Shown here piece by piece: positions 35,267 to 43,548 of a stretch of DNA of 64,000 nt. Within the stretch, counting starts at the first letter, position 1; the number at the start of each line of letters is the position of its first letter. The DNA is from Chitinophaga vietnamensis (GTDB lineage Bacteria > Bacteroidota > Bacteroidia > Chitinophagales > Chitinophagaceae): NCBI RefSeq assembly GCF_902167635.1, contig NZ_CABHMS010000004.1, positions 620,001 through 684,000 of the forward strand, in the 5' to 3' direction. A program made the position numbers and the translations under genes. Below the pieces are notes generated by a model. That model ran no database searches, was not told the DNA's origin, and saw nothing but the letters and a program-made list of their open reading frames with translations.

Positions 35267-35536
35267 ATGGATTTGGGTATAATAGAAAAAGCAGCCAATG
35301 CAGTAGCCGATAAACATCGATTGGCTATTGTGATGGAGGTGGCGAAAAAGGGCCATATGCTATGTGGGGATGTTTGTGGTCTATGTTGTTTATCGCAGCC
35401 TACGGTATCGCATCACGTGAAGATATTGGTAGACAGCGGTGTACTGAACTCTACAAAGAACGGGCGCATTGTAGAGCTGACCATTAACCGGGAGATGATG
35501 AAGCAGTTATCCATGTTCTTCCTTAAACTGAGCTGA
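35267..35536 (+). CDS. ArsR/SmtB-family transcriptional regulator with a Cys cluster
   Basis: 89 residues from ATG 35267; the longer frame would begin inside the operator. A winged helix-turn-helix with recognition helix LSQPTVSHHVKILVDSGVLN. Directly before it is a dense cysteine cluster, Cys33, Cys37, Cys40 and Cys41 (MLCGDVCGLCCLSQPT), in the region where ArsR-type sensors carry their 'CVC' metal/thiol site. This suggests a metal(loid) or thiol-reactive sensor that releases DNA on binding. Own terminator; the SDR gene downstream is a possible second target. Confidence 0.88.
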   Translation: MDLGIIEKAANAVADKHRLAIVMEVAKKGHMLCGDVCGLCCLSQPTVSHHVKILVDSGVLNSTKNGRIVELTINREMMKQLSMFFLKLS

Positions 35537-35607
35537 TGAGCTGTGACCGGTGCAGCATCCAGCTTTTTTTATGATCTGATACATTTATGTTTTTAAATAT
35601 ATAGATA

Positions 35608-35632
35608 TGAGAGATGATAACATCTCTTTTTT
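35608..35632 (+). terminator. Rho-independent terminator after arsR
   Basis: AGAGATG / CATCTCT stem (35610-35616 with 35621-35627), ATAA loop, T run. Confidence 0.75.
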
Positions 35633-35674
35633 AAAACTTTAATATATCGATACTTTTAAATAAATCAAATAAAG

Positions 35675-36436
35675 ATGAAACAGTTAGCAAATAAAGTAGC
35701 CGTTATCACGGGCGGCAACAGCGGTATAGGATATGCAACAGCAGAAGAATTTTTGAAACAGGGCGCGAAAGTATTGATCACCGGCCGTAATCCGGGCGCT
35801 GTGCAACGGGCTGCACTGGCGCTCGGAGAGCAGGCAGAGGGCATCACTGCTGATCAGGCGAGCCTGGCAGATGCAGAACAGCTGGCGGCACATGTAGAAA
35901 AGACATATGGCAAGATTGATATTCTCTTCGTCAACGCGGGCGTTGGTAAGTTCTTCAATTTTGCAGATACCCATGAAGACGATTTCGACAGCATCATGAA
36001 CATCAATTTCAAGGGCGCCTATTTCACGGTAAAACAGTTACTGCCTTTGATCAATGAAGGCGGCACCATTATCTTCCTTTCTTCTATCAATGCATACTTT
36101 GGTATGCCTGGCGCTGCGGTGTATTCGGCCAGCAAGGCGGCATTGAACTCATTGTCGCGCACCCTTTCGCGGGAACTGGTGGATCGCAAGATCCGTGTGA
36201 ACACCGTGAATCCTGGTCCTGTCGCTACGCCGATATTAGAAAAAGCCGGATTCAATGCTGAAGAAGCAGTGGCCTTCCAACAGAAACTGGCCACCAACGT
36301 GCCGATAGGCCGCATCGGTCAATCGCCCGAAGTAGCCAAACTGGTAAGTTTCCTCGCCTCTGATGATGCCGCATTCATCAATGGCGTTGAATATAATGTA
36401 GATGGCGGTCTCATGGTACCAACAGTAGCCATATAA
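35675..36436 (+). CDS. SDR family oxidoreductase
   Basis: 253 residues. Classical short-chain dehydrogenase: cofactor loop TGGNSGIGYA (12-21), Arg38 after the second strand (ITGRN) suggesting NADP(H), NAG (87-89), catalytic Ser137, Tyr150 and Lys154 (YSASK), and terminal AFINGVEYNVDGG. Substrate unknown. It sits behind the arsR gene but is separated by a terminator, so it likely has its own promoter. Ends at a hairpin with T8 (36460-36599). Confidence 0.93.
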   Translation: MKQLANKVAVITGGNSGIGYATAEEFLKQGAKVLITGRNPGAVQRAALALGEQAEGITADQASLADAEQLAAHVEKTYGKIDILFVNAGVGKFFNFADTHEDDFDSIMNINFKGAYFTVKQLLPLINEGGTIIFLSSINAYFGMPGAAVYSASKAALNSLSRTLSRELVDRKIRVNTVNPGPVATPILEKAGFNAEEAVAFQQKLATNVPIGRIGQSPEVAKLVSFLASDDAAFINGVEYNVDGGLMVPTVAI

Positions 36437-36459
36437 AAACAAACCCATAGTGTAAGTTG

Positions 36460-36599
36460 CCTGAACCAGGATTTACCTGATACAGCGCGATTCACCTGAT
36501 CTGCGAAGCGTAGCCGGAGGTTATATAATCGTCCACCGGCAGCTGTCCTCATCAACTGAATCCCACTGTATCAGGAAAATCCTGGTTCAGGTTTTTTTT
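36460..36599. repeat. Inverted repeat with T-run after the SDR gene
   Basis: CCTGAACCAGGATTTACCTG (36460-36479) plus ATACA pairs with TGTATCAGGAAAATCCTGGT plus TCAGG (36567-36591), followed by eight T. Works as a terminator on the plus strand. Shares the CCAGGATT word with family A. Confidence 0.8.
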
Positions 36600-36630
36600 G
36601 TTTGTCTGGTTTTCACCTTGGTCTATCAGG

Positions 36631-36753
36631 TGCCGCCCCTACGGGGCGAGATATCGGGACCATGCTCCTTTGCTACCAATATTACGCCCCGAAGGGGCGA
36701 TAGCCCGGTAGCAAAATATGCGCTACGCTGCCATCAGCCCTGGTAGGGGCGGC
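36631..36753. repeat. GC-rich palindromic repeat, family C
   Basis: GTGCCGCCCCTACGGGGC with GGGGCGGCA outer arms, TTTGCTACC / GGTAGCAAA middle arms and ACGCCCCGAAGGGGCG centre. Occupies the middle of the 397-bp gap between the SDR and tetR genes; no gene seen there. Confidence 0.8.
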
Positions 36754-36802
36754 AGATATTCGATAATTTTTTTTGTCGATACCCAAAATGATTTTATCTT
36801 CA

Positions 36803-36818
36803 TTAACCAAATGGTTAA
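36803..36818. promoter_or_regulatory. TetR operator (TTAACCA-AA-TGGTTAA)
   Basis: Perfect 7+7 palindrome with 2-nt spacer, 15 nt before the tetR ATG. A near-identical site lies before the TolC gene at 37464-37479. Confidence 0.75.
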
Positions 36819-36833
36819 ATTAAATAGTTGAAT

Positions 36834-37442
36834 ATGGCGGAAGAGAAAAGCACCGAAGCCCAGATCAAAGCAGCCGCACAAAAGATATTCCTGCAAAAAG
36901 GATTGGCAGGCGCCCGTATGCAGGACATTGCCGACGAAGCCGGCATCAATAAAGCCATGCTGCATTACTACTACCGCAGCAAAGACAAACTCTTCGAGAT
37001 CATCTTTGAAGAAGCCATGGATAATATGTTGAAGTCATTGCATAGCATCCTGCAATCCCGCGGCTCTTTCAAGGAAATGGTGGCCGGCATCGTGGATAAC
37101 TACATCACGCAGCTGTCGGCACGGCCTTACCTGCCGGTGTTCATCCTCAACGAGATCAACCAGAACCCGGAGAGAATGATACGCCGCTTCCGTAACGCCA
37201 GCCATCCGCCTGATATCGAGGCTTTCGCGGAACGTGTGAAGCAGGCCCAGAAGAAAGGAGAGATCAGGAAGATCAGCCCCCTGCAATTATTGATGAACGT
37301 TATCTCGATGTGTGTGTTCCCGTTCGCCGCCAAACCGCTGATACAGGCGCTTGCCGGCCTCGATGAAGTACAGTACCGCATGGCCATGGAAGAACGGCGC
37401 AAACAATTGACCGAATTTATTCTGGCCGCTGTAAAGCCCTGA
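36834..37442 (+). CDS. TetR/AcrR-family transcriptional repressor
   Basis: 202 residues from ATG 36834 (an in-frame TTG two codons upstream overlaps the operator region). N-terminal HTH with AAAQKIFLQKGLAGARMQDI, ADEAGINKAMLHYYYRSKDK; C-terminal helical ligand domain. First gene of the locus that continues with TolC, HlyD, two ABC ATPases and two permeases. The same order around an ABC exporter occurs in E. coli cecR-ybhGFSR. Autorepression and repression of the exporter are inferred from the shared 16-bp operator. Confidence 0.92.
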   Translation: MAEEKSTEAQIKAAAQKIFLQKGLAGARMQDIADEAGINKAMLHYYYRSKDKLFEIIFEEAMDNMLKSLHSILQSRGSFKEMVAGIVDNYITQLSARPYLPVFILNEINQNPERMIRRFRNASHPPDIEAFAERVKQAQKKGEIRKISPLQLLMNVISMCVFPFAAKPLIQALAGLDEVQYRMAMEERRKQLTEFILAAVKP

Positions 37443-37463
37443 TTTTTTTCGTTTGCCCTGAAG

Positions 37464-37479
37464 TTAACTATATGGTTAA
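37464..37479. promoter_or_regulatory. Second TetR operator (TTAACTATATGGTTAA)
   Basis: Differs from the 36803 site by one base in the inverted-repeat arms (TTAACTA/TGGTTAA). It lies between TTTG (37452-37455) and TAAATTTA (37477-37484), the possible -33/-7 boxes with 21-nt spacer of an internal promoter. Confidence 0.65.
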
Positions 37480-37494
37480 ATTTAATGGTTGAGT

Positions 37495-38757
37495 ATGAAA
37501 CATTTCGTCTGGATATGGCTGCTATGCTCCCTCAGCGCCGCCGCGCAGCATAATGGCCTACTATCCCTGGAACAATGCCAGCAGCTGGCGCGAGACAACT
37601 ACCCGCTGCTGAAACAGAAAAAAGTGCTGGACAATATCCTGCAACTGCAAACCAGGAACATCAACAATGCCTGGCTGCCACAGGCCGAACTCAACGGCCA
37701 GGCCTCCTATCAATCAGATGTAGTGCAACTGCCCGTCAAGCTGCCACAGCTTAATATCCCGACGCCTGCGAAAGACCAGTACCGCGCTACCATCGATATC
37801 AAACAACAACTCTACGATGGCGGCTCCACCCGCCTTCAGCGCGAATTGCAGACTGCGCAACAACAAAGCTCCCAGCAACAGGTGGAAGTAGAGCTGTATA
37901 AACTGAAACAGCAGGTAACACAAACGTATTTTAATGCGCTCCTGTCCGACGAATATATCAATGCTGCCCAGGTGATGGAAAAAGACCTGCAGCAACGCAT
38001 CGAAAAAATGCAGGCCGGCGTAGACAATGGCGCTGTGCTGCCATCTACCGTCGACCTGCTGCAAGCCGAGCTGCTGAAGGCCCAGCAGCAGGAGCATTCC
38101 GCCCTTACCAGCAAAAAAGCCTATCTCGATGTACTACAGCTGCTCACCGGCGTGCCGGTAACGGCGGTGGATATACGTAGTACCGGCGCCGTGGCCGATA
38201 TAACGCCAACGGATACACTGAACCGGCCGGAACTACTGTTATATCGCCTGCAACAGCAAACGTTGGCGCAGCAGTCGGCTCTTACCGGCAGCCGCAAGCT
38301 GCCGCGGGTGAGCGCCTTTGTACAAGGCGGCTATGGCCGCCCGGGCCTCAATATGCTCAGTAATGATTTCGCAGGATTCTATATCGCCGGCCTCCGCCTC
38401 AACTGGACCCTCTGGAACTGGCACTACCAGCGCAATGAGCAACAAGTGCTGGCCTTACAGGAAAAAAATGTAGCCGAACAAGCCAATACTTTCGTGCTGA
38501 ATACGAAGGTGCAGCTCACCCAGCAACAGGCCGAGATCAACAACCTGCAACAGACGCTGGAAAAAGATGATGCCATCATCGCGCTGCGCGACCGCGTGAA
38601 AGACGCTTCTGCGGCGCAGCTGGATAATGGCGTGATCACTGTGCACGACTATGTACAGGACCTCGACGCTGCCACGCAGGCGCGTATCAGTCAGCGCACA
38701 CATCTCTTGCAGCTGGCGCTCGCAAAAATCAACTATCAATTAATCCGTGGTTATTAA
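37495..38757 (+). CDS. TolC family outer-membrane protein (ABC exporter locus)
   Basis: 420 residues from ATG 37495, signal peptide MKHFVWIWLLCSLSAAA-QH. Gln-rich coiled-coil hairpins (LQRELQTAQQQSSQQQVEVE; VLNTKVQLTQQQAEINNLQQ) and the closing NGVITVHDYVQDLDAATQAR motif are TolC-like. Outer-membrane duct for the HlyD-ABC exporter encoded next; HlyD starts 10 nt after its stop. Confidence 0.9.
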   Translation: MKHFVWIWLLCSLSAAAQHNGLLSLEQCQQLARDNYPLLKQKKVLDNILQLQTRNINNAWLPQAELNGQASYQSDVVQLPVKLPQLNIPTPAKDQYRATIDIKQQLYDGGSTRLQRELQTAQQQSSQQQVEVELYKLKQQVTQTYFNALLSDEYINAAQVMEKDLQQRIEKMQAGVDNGAVLPSTVDLLQAELLKAQQQEHSALTSKKAYLDVLQLLTGVPVTAVDIRSTGAVADITPTDTLNRPELLLYRLQQQTLAQQSALTGSRKLPRVSAFVQGGYGRPGLNMLSNDFAGFYIAGLRLNWTLWNWHYQRNEQQVLALQEKNVAEQANTFVLNTKVQLTQQQAEINNLQQTLEKDDAIIALRDRVKDASAAQLDNGVITVHDYVQDLDAATQARISQRTHLLQLALAKINYQLIRGY

Positions 38758-38767
38758 AACGCAATAC

Positions 38768-39664
38768 ATGAAAACAGCTCCGGTATTATTGCTCTGTATC
38801 GCTCTTGCTGCCTGCAATTCAGGCAATCATAACGCTGACGCCTATGGGAATTTTGAAGCCGTGGAAACCATCGTAGGCGCCGAAGGCACCGGCAAGCTCC
38901 TCGTCTTTGGTGTAGAAGAGGGCATGGTGCTCCCCGCCGATACCATCGTTGGCTGGATCGACTCCACACAATTACATCTGAAAAGAACACAGCTGCAAGC
39001 CAATATCAAAGCGGTGCTCAGCAAACGTCCTGATATTGCGCCGCAATTGCAGGTGATACAGGAACAGATCAACCGACAGAAGATAGAACAGCAGCGCGTT
39101 ACCAATATGCTCAAAGCCCGTGCGGCCACACCCAAACAGCTGGATGATATCAACGCACAGATTGCGATACTGGAAAAACAATACCGCTCGCTGGCCTCCA
39201 CGCTGAATACACAGGTGAGCGGCATCAACAGCGAAACGCAGCCCTTGCAGGCGCAGGTGGCGCAGATCAGCGACCAGCTCACGCAATCGCGCGTGGTGAA
39301 CCCGGTGAGCGGCACCGTGCTCGTGAAATATGTAGAGAAAGGAGAAGTGGTCACCTATGGCAAGGCATTGTACAAGATCGCTGATCTTAACGACATCATC
39401 CTGCGGGCCTATGTGTCAGAAGAACAACTTGGGCAGATCAAAATCGGCCAACAGGTAACCGTACTCACCGACCAGCCCGGCGGAAAATCCAAAGCATGGC
39501 CTGGAACCCTTACCTGGATTGCATCTGAAGCAGAGTTCACACCAAAAGTGATACAGACGAAAGAAGAACGCACCAACTTGGTATATGCCGTAAAAGTGAA
39601 AGTACATAATGATGGCAGCCTCAAAATCGGGATGCCGGCAGAATTGATGTTCTCAAAACAATAG
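38768..39664 (+). CDS. HlyD-family adaptor lipoprotein (YbhG-like)
   Basis: 298 residues from ATG 38768; signal MKTAPVLLLCIALAAC with lipobox LAAC (Cys16). Lipoyl-like half (IVGAEGTGKLLVFGVEEGMV), long helical hairpin (about 70-165), second half (VVNPVSGTVLVKYVEKGEVV) and a barrel domain (LRAYVSEEQLGQIKIGQQVT). Links the ABC permeases to the TolC protein. Same role and gene position as ybhG. Two nt before the first ATPase gene. Confidence 0.9.
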   Translation: MKTAPVLLLCIALAACNSGNHNADAYGNFEAVETIVGAEGTGKLLVFGVEEGMVLPADTIVGWIDSTQLHLKRTQLQANIKAVLSKRPDIAPQLQVIQEQINRQKIEQQRVTNMLKARAATPKQLDDINAQIAILEKQYRSLASTLNTQVSGINSETQPLQAQVAQISDQLTQSRVVNPVSGTVLVKYVEKGEVVTYGKALYKIADLNDIILRAYVSEEQLGQIKIGQQVTVLTDQPGGKSKAWPGTLTWIASEAEFTPKVIQTKEERTNLVYAVKVKVHNDGSLKIGMPAELMFSKQ

Positions 39665-39666
39665 TT

Positions 39667-40575
39667 ATGGCCAGTCCGATTACCGTGAATGGTATCTGTA
39701 AAAATTTCGGCAAGGTGCAGGCCCTCAGCGATGTTTCTTTTGAAGTGAAAGAAGCAGAACTGTTTGGTCTCATTGGCCCGGACGGCGCGGGCAAATCCAC
39801 GCTGTTCCGCATTCTCACCACGCTGCTGCTGGCAGACAAAGGCACGGCCAGCGTGAATAACCTGGATGTAAGGAAAGATTACAAGGCCATCCGCCGCATG
39901 GCGGGCTATATGCCCGGGCGCTTCTCGCTCTACCAGGATCTTACGGTAGCCGAAAACCTGCACTTTTTTGCCACCATCTTCAATACCACCATTCAAACGA
40001 ATTACGAGCTGATAAAAGATATCTATGAGCAGATCGCGCCATTCAAAAACAGGCCTGCCGGGAAATTGTCCGGCGGCATGAAACAGAAGCTGGCGCTGTG
40101 TTGCGCGCTGGTGCACAAACCGGTGGTGCTCTTCCTCGACGAACCTACCACCGGTGTAGATCCTGTATCCCGCAAGGAGTTCTGGGAAATGCTGCGCGGC
40201 CTGCGCGAGAAAGGCATCCCTGTGCTGGTATCCACGCCATATATGGATGAAGCAGTGCTGTGCGACCGGGTGGCGCTTATACAGCAAGGCAAACTGCTGG
40301 ATATTGATACGCCGCAGGGCATCATCAATAAGTTCCCGGACCGCATCTGGGCCATGCGCGCGGAAAATATGTACCACCTGCTGACCAGCGTGCGGGCTTT
40401 TCCGGGCACGCGCAGCGCTTTTACTTTCGGTGAATACCTGCATGTAACACTGAAAGAAGGCGAGACTGGTTTGCCGGCTTTGCAGGATTATCTGCGTACA
40501 CAGCCGCATCAACATTTGCAGATCATTCCCGTGGAAGCCAGTATTGAAGACTGTTTCATGGCACTCAGCGCATAA
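39667..40575 (+). CDS. ABC transporter ATP-binding protein (first half, YbhF-N-like)
   Basis: 302 residues. Walker A GPDGAGKST (37-45), Q-loop area YMPGRFSLYQDLTVAENL, signature LSGGMKQ (134-140), Walker B VVLFLDEP (153-160), followed by a C-terminal extension (about 220-302) as in DrrA-like ATPases. Complete consensus motifs. The second ATPase follows after 9 nt; together they correspond to the two fused nucleotide-binding domains of E. coli YbhF. Confidence 0.94.
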   Translation: MASPITVNGICKNFGKVQALSDVSFEVKEAELFGLIGPDGAGKSTLFRILTTLLLADKGTASVNNLDVRKDYKAIRRMAGYMPGRFSLYQDLTVAENLHFFATIFNTTIQTNYELIKDIYEQIAPFKNRPAGKLSGGMKQKLALCCALVHKPVVLFLDEPTTGVDPVSRKEFWEMLRGLREKGIPVLVSTPYMDEAVLCDRVALIQQGKLLDIDTPQGIINKFPDRIWAMRAENMYHLLTSVRAFPGTRSAFTFGEYLHVTLKEGETGLPALQDYLRTQPHQHLQIIPVEASIEDCFMALSA

Positions 40576-40584
40576 ACGATCATC

Positions 40585-41307
40585 ATGAATCCAATTGTTA
40601 CCAGGTCGCTCACCAAAAAATTCGGTGATTTTATCGCCACCAACGCCATCACTTTTGAAGTGATGCCAGGGGAGATATTCGGTTTCCTCGGCGCCAACGG
40701 CGCAGGCAAAACTACCGCCATGCGCATGTTGTGCGGCCTGCTCAAACCCAGCAGCGGCGAGGCTTTTGTAGCCGGCTATGATGTATACACGCAAACCGAA
40801 AAAGTAAAGCAGAACATCGGCTATATGAGCCAACGCTTTTCTTTGTATGAAGACCTCACAGTGAAAGAGAACATTCGTTTTTACGGTGGCATTTACGGTT
40901 TGAACAACGGAGAGATCAAAGAAAAGACCGGCGCGCTGCTGCATAAACTGGATATGGACAAGGAGGCAGCCACGCTCGTGAGCGCGCTGCCATTGGGCTG
41001 GAAGCAGAAGCTCGCTTTTTCGGTGGCCATCCTGCACGATCCGCGGATCGTATTCCTCGATGAGCCTACCGGCGGCGTGGACCCCGCTACCCGCCGCCAG
41101 TTCTGGGATATGATCTATGAAGCGGCCGACAAAGGCGTAACTGTTTTTGTAACCACCCACTACATGGATGAAGCAGAATATTGCAAGCGTGTATCGATCA
41201 TGGTAGATGGAAAGATAGAAGCCCTGGATACGCCGCAGGCATTGAAACAGCATTACCAGGCGGCCAGCATGAATGAGGTATTCCTCCGCCTGGCCAGAGG
41301 CAAATAA
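40585..41307 (+). CDS. ABC transporter ATP-binding protein with degenerate signature (YbhF-C-like)
   Basis: 240 residues. Walker A GANGAGKTT (36-44) and Walker B RIVFLDEP (154-161) are intact, but the signature is LPLGWKQ (135-141) instead of LSGGxxQ, so one of the two ATP sites of the heterodimer should be weak or non-hydrolytic. This agrees with a two-gene version of YbhF, whose second domain I recall as carrying a similar change. No C-terminal extension, unlike its neighbour. Confidence 0.92.
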   Translation: MNPIVTRSLTKKFGDFIATNAITFEVMPGEIFGFLGANGAGKTTAMRMLCGLLKPSSGEAFVAGYDVYTQTEKVKQNIGYMSQRFSLYEDLTVKENIRFYGGIYGLNNGEIKEKTGALLHKLDMDKEAATLVSALPLGWKQKLAFSVAILHDPRIVFLDEPTGGVDPATRRQFWDMIYEAADKGVTVFVTTHYMDEAEYCKRVSIMVDGKIEALDTPQALKQHYQAASMNEVFLRLARGK

Positions 41308-41317
41308 AATTTTTGTT

Positions 41318-42424
41318 ATGCACCAGTTCTTCGTTTTTGTCAGGAAAGAATTTTATCACATCTTCCGCGACCGGCGTACCCTGCTGATCCTTTTCGGTAT
41401 GCCGGTGGTGCAGATCATCTTGTTCGGCTTTGCGATCACCAACGAAATCAAACATGCGAAAATAGCGGTGCTGGATGAATCACGGGATGCCTGTAGCCAG
41501 CGACTGGTGCAGCAAATGGCCGCATCGGGATATTTTGAAGTAGCTACTTACCTGCGTAATAATAAGGAGATCGAAACAGCCTTTAAAAAAGGCGATATCA
41601 AAATGGTGCTGGTGATACCACCGAAGTTTGGTGAAAATTTTTTCCATCAACACCGTGCACCTGTACAATTGCTCGCCGATGCCGGCGATCCGAATACTGC
41701 TACCACTTTGCTCAACTATGCAACAGCCATCATCGGCAGTTACCAGCAGGAGCTTAGCCGTCAATCCGAGCTGCCACTTGCAATAGATACCACGGTGCGC
41801 ATGCTCTACAACCCGGAACTGAAGAGCGTTTTCATGTTCGTGCCTGGCGTTATGACCCTCATCCTCCTGCTCGTATCAGCGATGATGACCAGCATCACCA
41901 TCACCCGTGAAAAAGAATTGGGCACCATGGAAATATTGCTGGTATCTCCCTTGCCACCGGCTATGATCATCATCGGAAAAGTGATCCCTTATATTTTGCT
42001 GGCCTTCATCAATGCAGTGGTGATTTTATGTATGGGTGTATGGATATTTGGTATGCCGGTGAAAGGCAGTCTGCTCCTGCTGTTGGCGGAATGTGTGCTG
42101 TTTGTGCTCACTGCGCTTTCTCTCGGTATCCTCATCTCCACCCTCACCAATACCCAGCAAACCGCTATGATGGCCTCTATGATGGGATTGCTCATGCCAA
42201 CGGTGTTGCTGTCGGGCTTCGTATTCCCGGTGGAGAGCATGCCGCGGCCTTTGCAAATATTATCCAATGTGATGCCGGCAAAATGGTTCATCATCATCCT
42301 CAAAAATATTATGCTGAAAGGAGAGGGCCTGAAAGGCGTATGGATGCAAACCGCTATCCTGGCGGGTATGACGGTATTTTTCGTGGGGTTAAGTATCAGG
42401 AACTTTAAAATTCGTTTAAGCTGA
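41318..42424 (+). CDS. ABC-2 type permease (YbhS-like)
   Basis: 368 residues from ATG 41318 (longer frame overlaps the ATPase gene). N-terminal helix (MHQFFVFVRKEFYHIFRDRR; LLILFGMPVVQIILFGFAIT), a large extracytoplasmic domain (about 45-170), then five helices, including MFVPGVMTLILLLVSAMMTS, REKELGTMEILLVSPLPPAM and SGFVFPVESMPRPLQILSNV. Typical of ABC-2 exporters of the YbhS/YhhJ class. Overlaps the next gene by one base (TGATG). Confidence 0.92.
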   Translation: MHQFFVFVRKEFYHIFRDRRTLLILFGMPVVQIILFGFAITNEIKHAKIAVLDESRDACSQRLVQQMAASGYFEVATYLRNNKEIETAFKKGDIKMVLVIPPKFGENFFHQHRAPVQLLADAGDPNTATTLLNYATAIIGSYQQELSRQSELPLAIDTTVRMLYNPELKSVFMFVPGVMTLILLLVSAMMTSITITREKELGTMEILLVSPLPPAMIIIGKVIPYILLAFINAVVILCMGVWIFGMPVKGSLLLLLAECVLFVLTALSLGILISTLTNTQQTAMMASMMGLLMPTVLLSGFVFPVESMPRPLQILSNVMPAKWFIIILKNIMLKGEGLKGVWMQTAILAGMTVFFVGLSIRNFKIRLS

Positions 42425-43542
42425 TGCGTACGATAAGGTTCATCTTACAGAAAGAATTTTTGCAGATATTCCGCAGCAAGGCCATGCTGCGCATCATCCT
42501 CCTGGTGCCGGTGCTGCAGCTGCTCGTGCTTTCCTATGCGGCCAATTACGAAATACACAACCTCGCTATCGACGTGGTGGATCATGACCTCTCGCCCTGG
42601 TCCCGGCAACTGGTGAGCAAGATGACCGCCAGCGGCTATTTTCGGCTGCACCGCCAAACCTTCAACCAGCAGGAAGCTTTCGACGATGTGCAGGCCGACA
42701 AAGCCGATATCATCCTCAGTATCCCGCCGCATTTTGAGCGCGACCTGGTGAAAACAGACAAAGCGCAACTGCAACTGATGGTGAACGCGATCAATGGCAG
42801 CAAGGCCGGACTGGCATCTGGCTATGCCAATACCATCATCCGCAGTTTCAACCAGGATATACGTAGCAACTGGTTTGCGCTGGACAAGCACGGCGGGCCG
42901 GCCATGATCGATGTCACCTATTCCAACTGGTACAATATCCATATGGATTATAAAGTGTTCATGGTGCCAGGCATACTGGTGGTGCTGGTAACGCTGATCG
43001 GCGCTTTTCTTTCCGGTATGAATATCGTGAAAGAAAAAGAGATCGGCACCATCGAGCAACTAAATGTAACGCCTATACGTAAATATCAGTTCATCCTCGG
43101 AAAGCTCATTCCTTTCTGGATTGTAGCCTTGTTTGAACTGGCCTTCGGTTTAGTGGTAGGCAAGCTGGTGTTTCAATTGCCGATCGTGGGTAATATCGGG
43201 CTGGTATTCCTCTTTGCCGCCATTTATCTCTGGGTGATGCTGGGCATGGGTTTGCTGATCTCTACTTTCACGGATACACAGCAGCAGGCCATGTTCATTG
43301 CCTGGTTTTTTGTGATCATCTTTATGTTGATGAGCGGCCTGTTTACGCCGGTAGAGAGCATGCCGCACTGGGCGCAGGTGATCACCTGGTTCAACCCTAT
43401 CGCTTATTTTATCAAGGTGATACGCATGGTAATGCTGAAGGGGAGCGGTTTTGCACAGATACAAAACTATCTCCTCATCATGTGCGCCTATGCGCTGGTG
43501 ATGAATGGCGTGGCGATATGGAATTACCGCAAAACGGCGTGA
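42424..43542 (+). CDS. ABC-2 type permease (YbhR-like)
   Basis: 372 residues, parallel in layout to the preceding permease: TM1 about 20-38 (IILLVPVLQLLVLSYAANYE), extracytoplasmic domain 40-170, then VPGILVVLVTLIGAFLSGMN, VKEKEIGTIEQLNVTPIRKY, and SGLFTPVESMPHWAQVITWF. Forms a heterodimeric channel with the upstream permease. Last gene of the tetR-tolC-hlyD-ABC-ABC-permease-permease operon; converges on the MocR gene with a 6-bp gap and no visible terminator. Confidence 0.92.
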   Translation: MRTIRFILQKEFLQIFRSKAMLRIILLVPVLQLLVLSYAANYEIHNLAIDVVDHDLSPWSRQLVSKMTASGYFRLHRQTFNQQEAFDDVQADKADIILSIPPHFERDLVKTDKAQLQLMVNAINGSKAGLASGYANTIIRSFNQDIRSNWFALDKHGGPAMIDVTYSNWYNIHMDYKVFMVPGILVVLVTLIGAFLSGMNIVKEKEIGTIEQLNVTPIRKYQFILGKLIPFWIVALFELAFGLVVGKLVFQLPIVGNIGLVFLFAAIYLWVMLGMGLLISTFTDTQQQAMFIAWFFVIIFMLMSGLFTPVESMPHWAQVITWFNPIAYFIKVIRMVMLKGSGFAQIQNYLLIMCAYALVMNGVAIWNYRKTA

Positions 43543-43548
43543 GGAGCC

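Noticed and set aside
39409-41253. 614-codon minus-strand open frame
   Set aside because: Antisense to the HlyD gene end and the two ABC ATPase genes, all with intact motifs; a GC-driven shadow frame.
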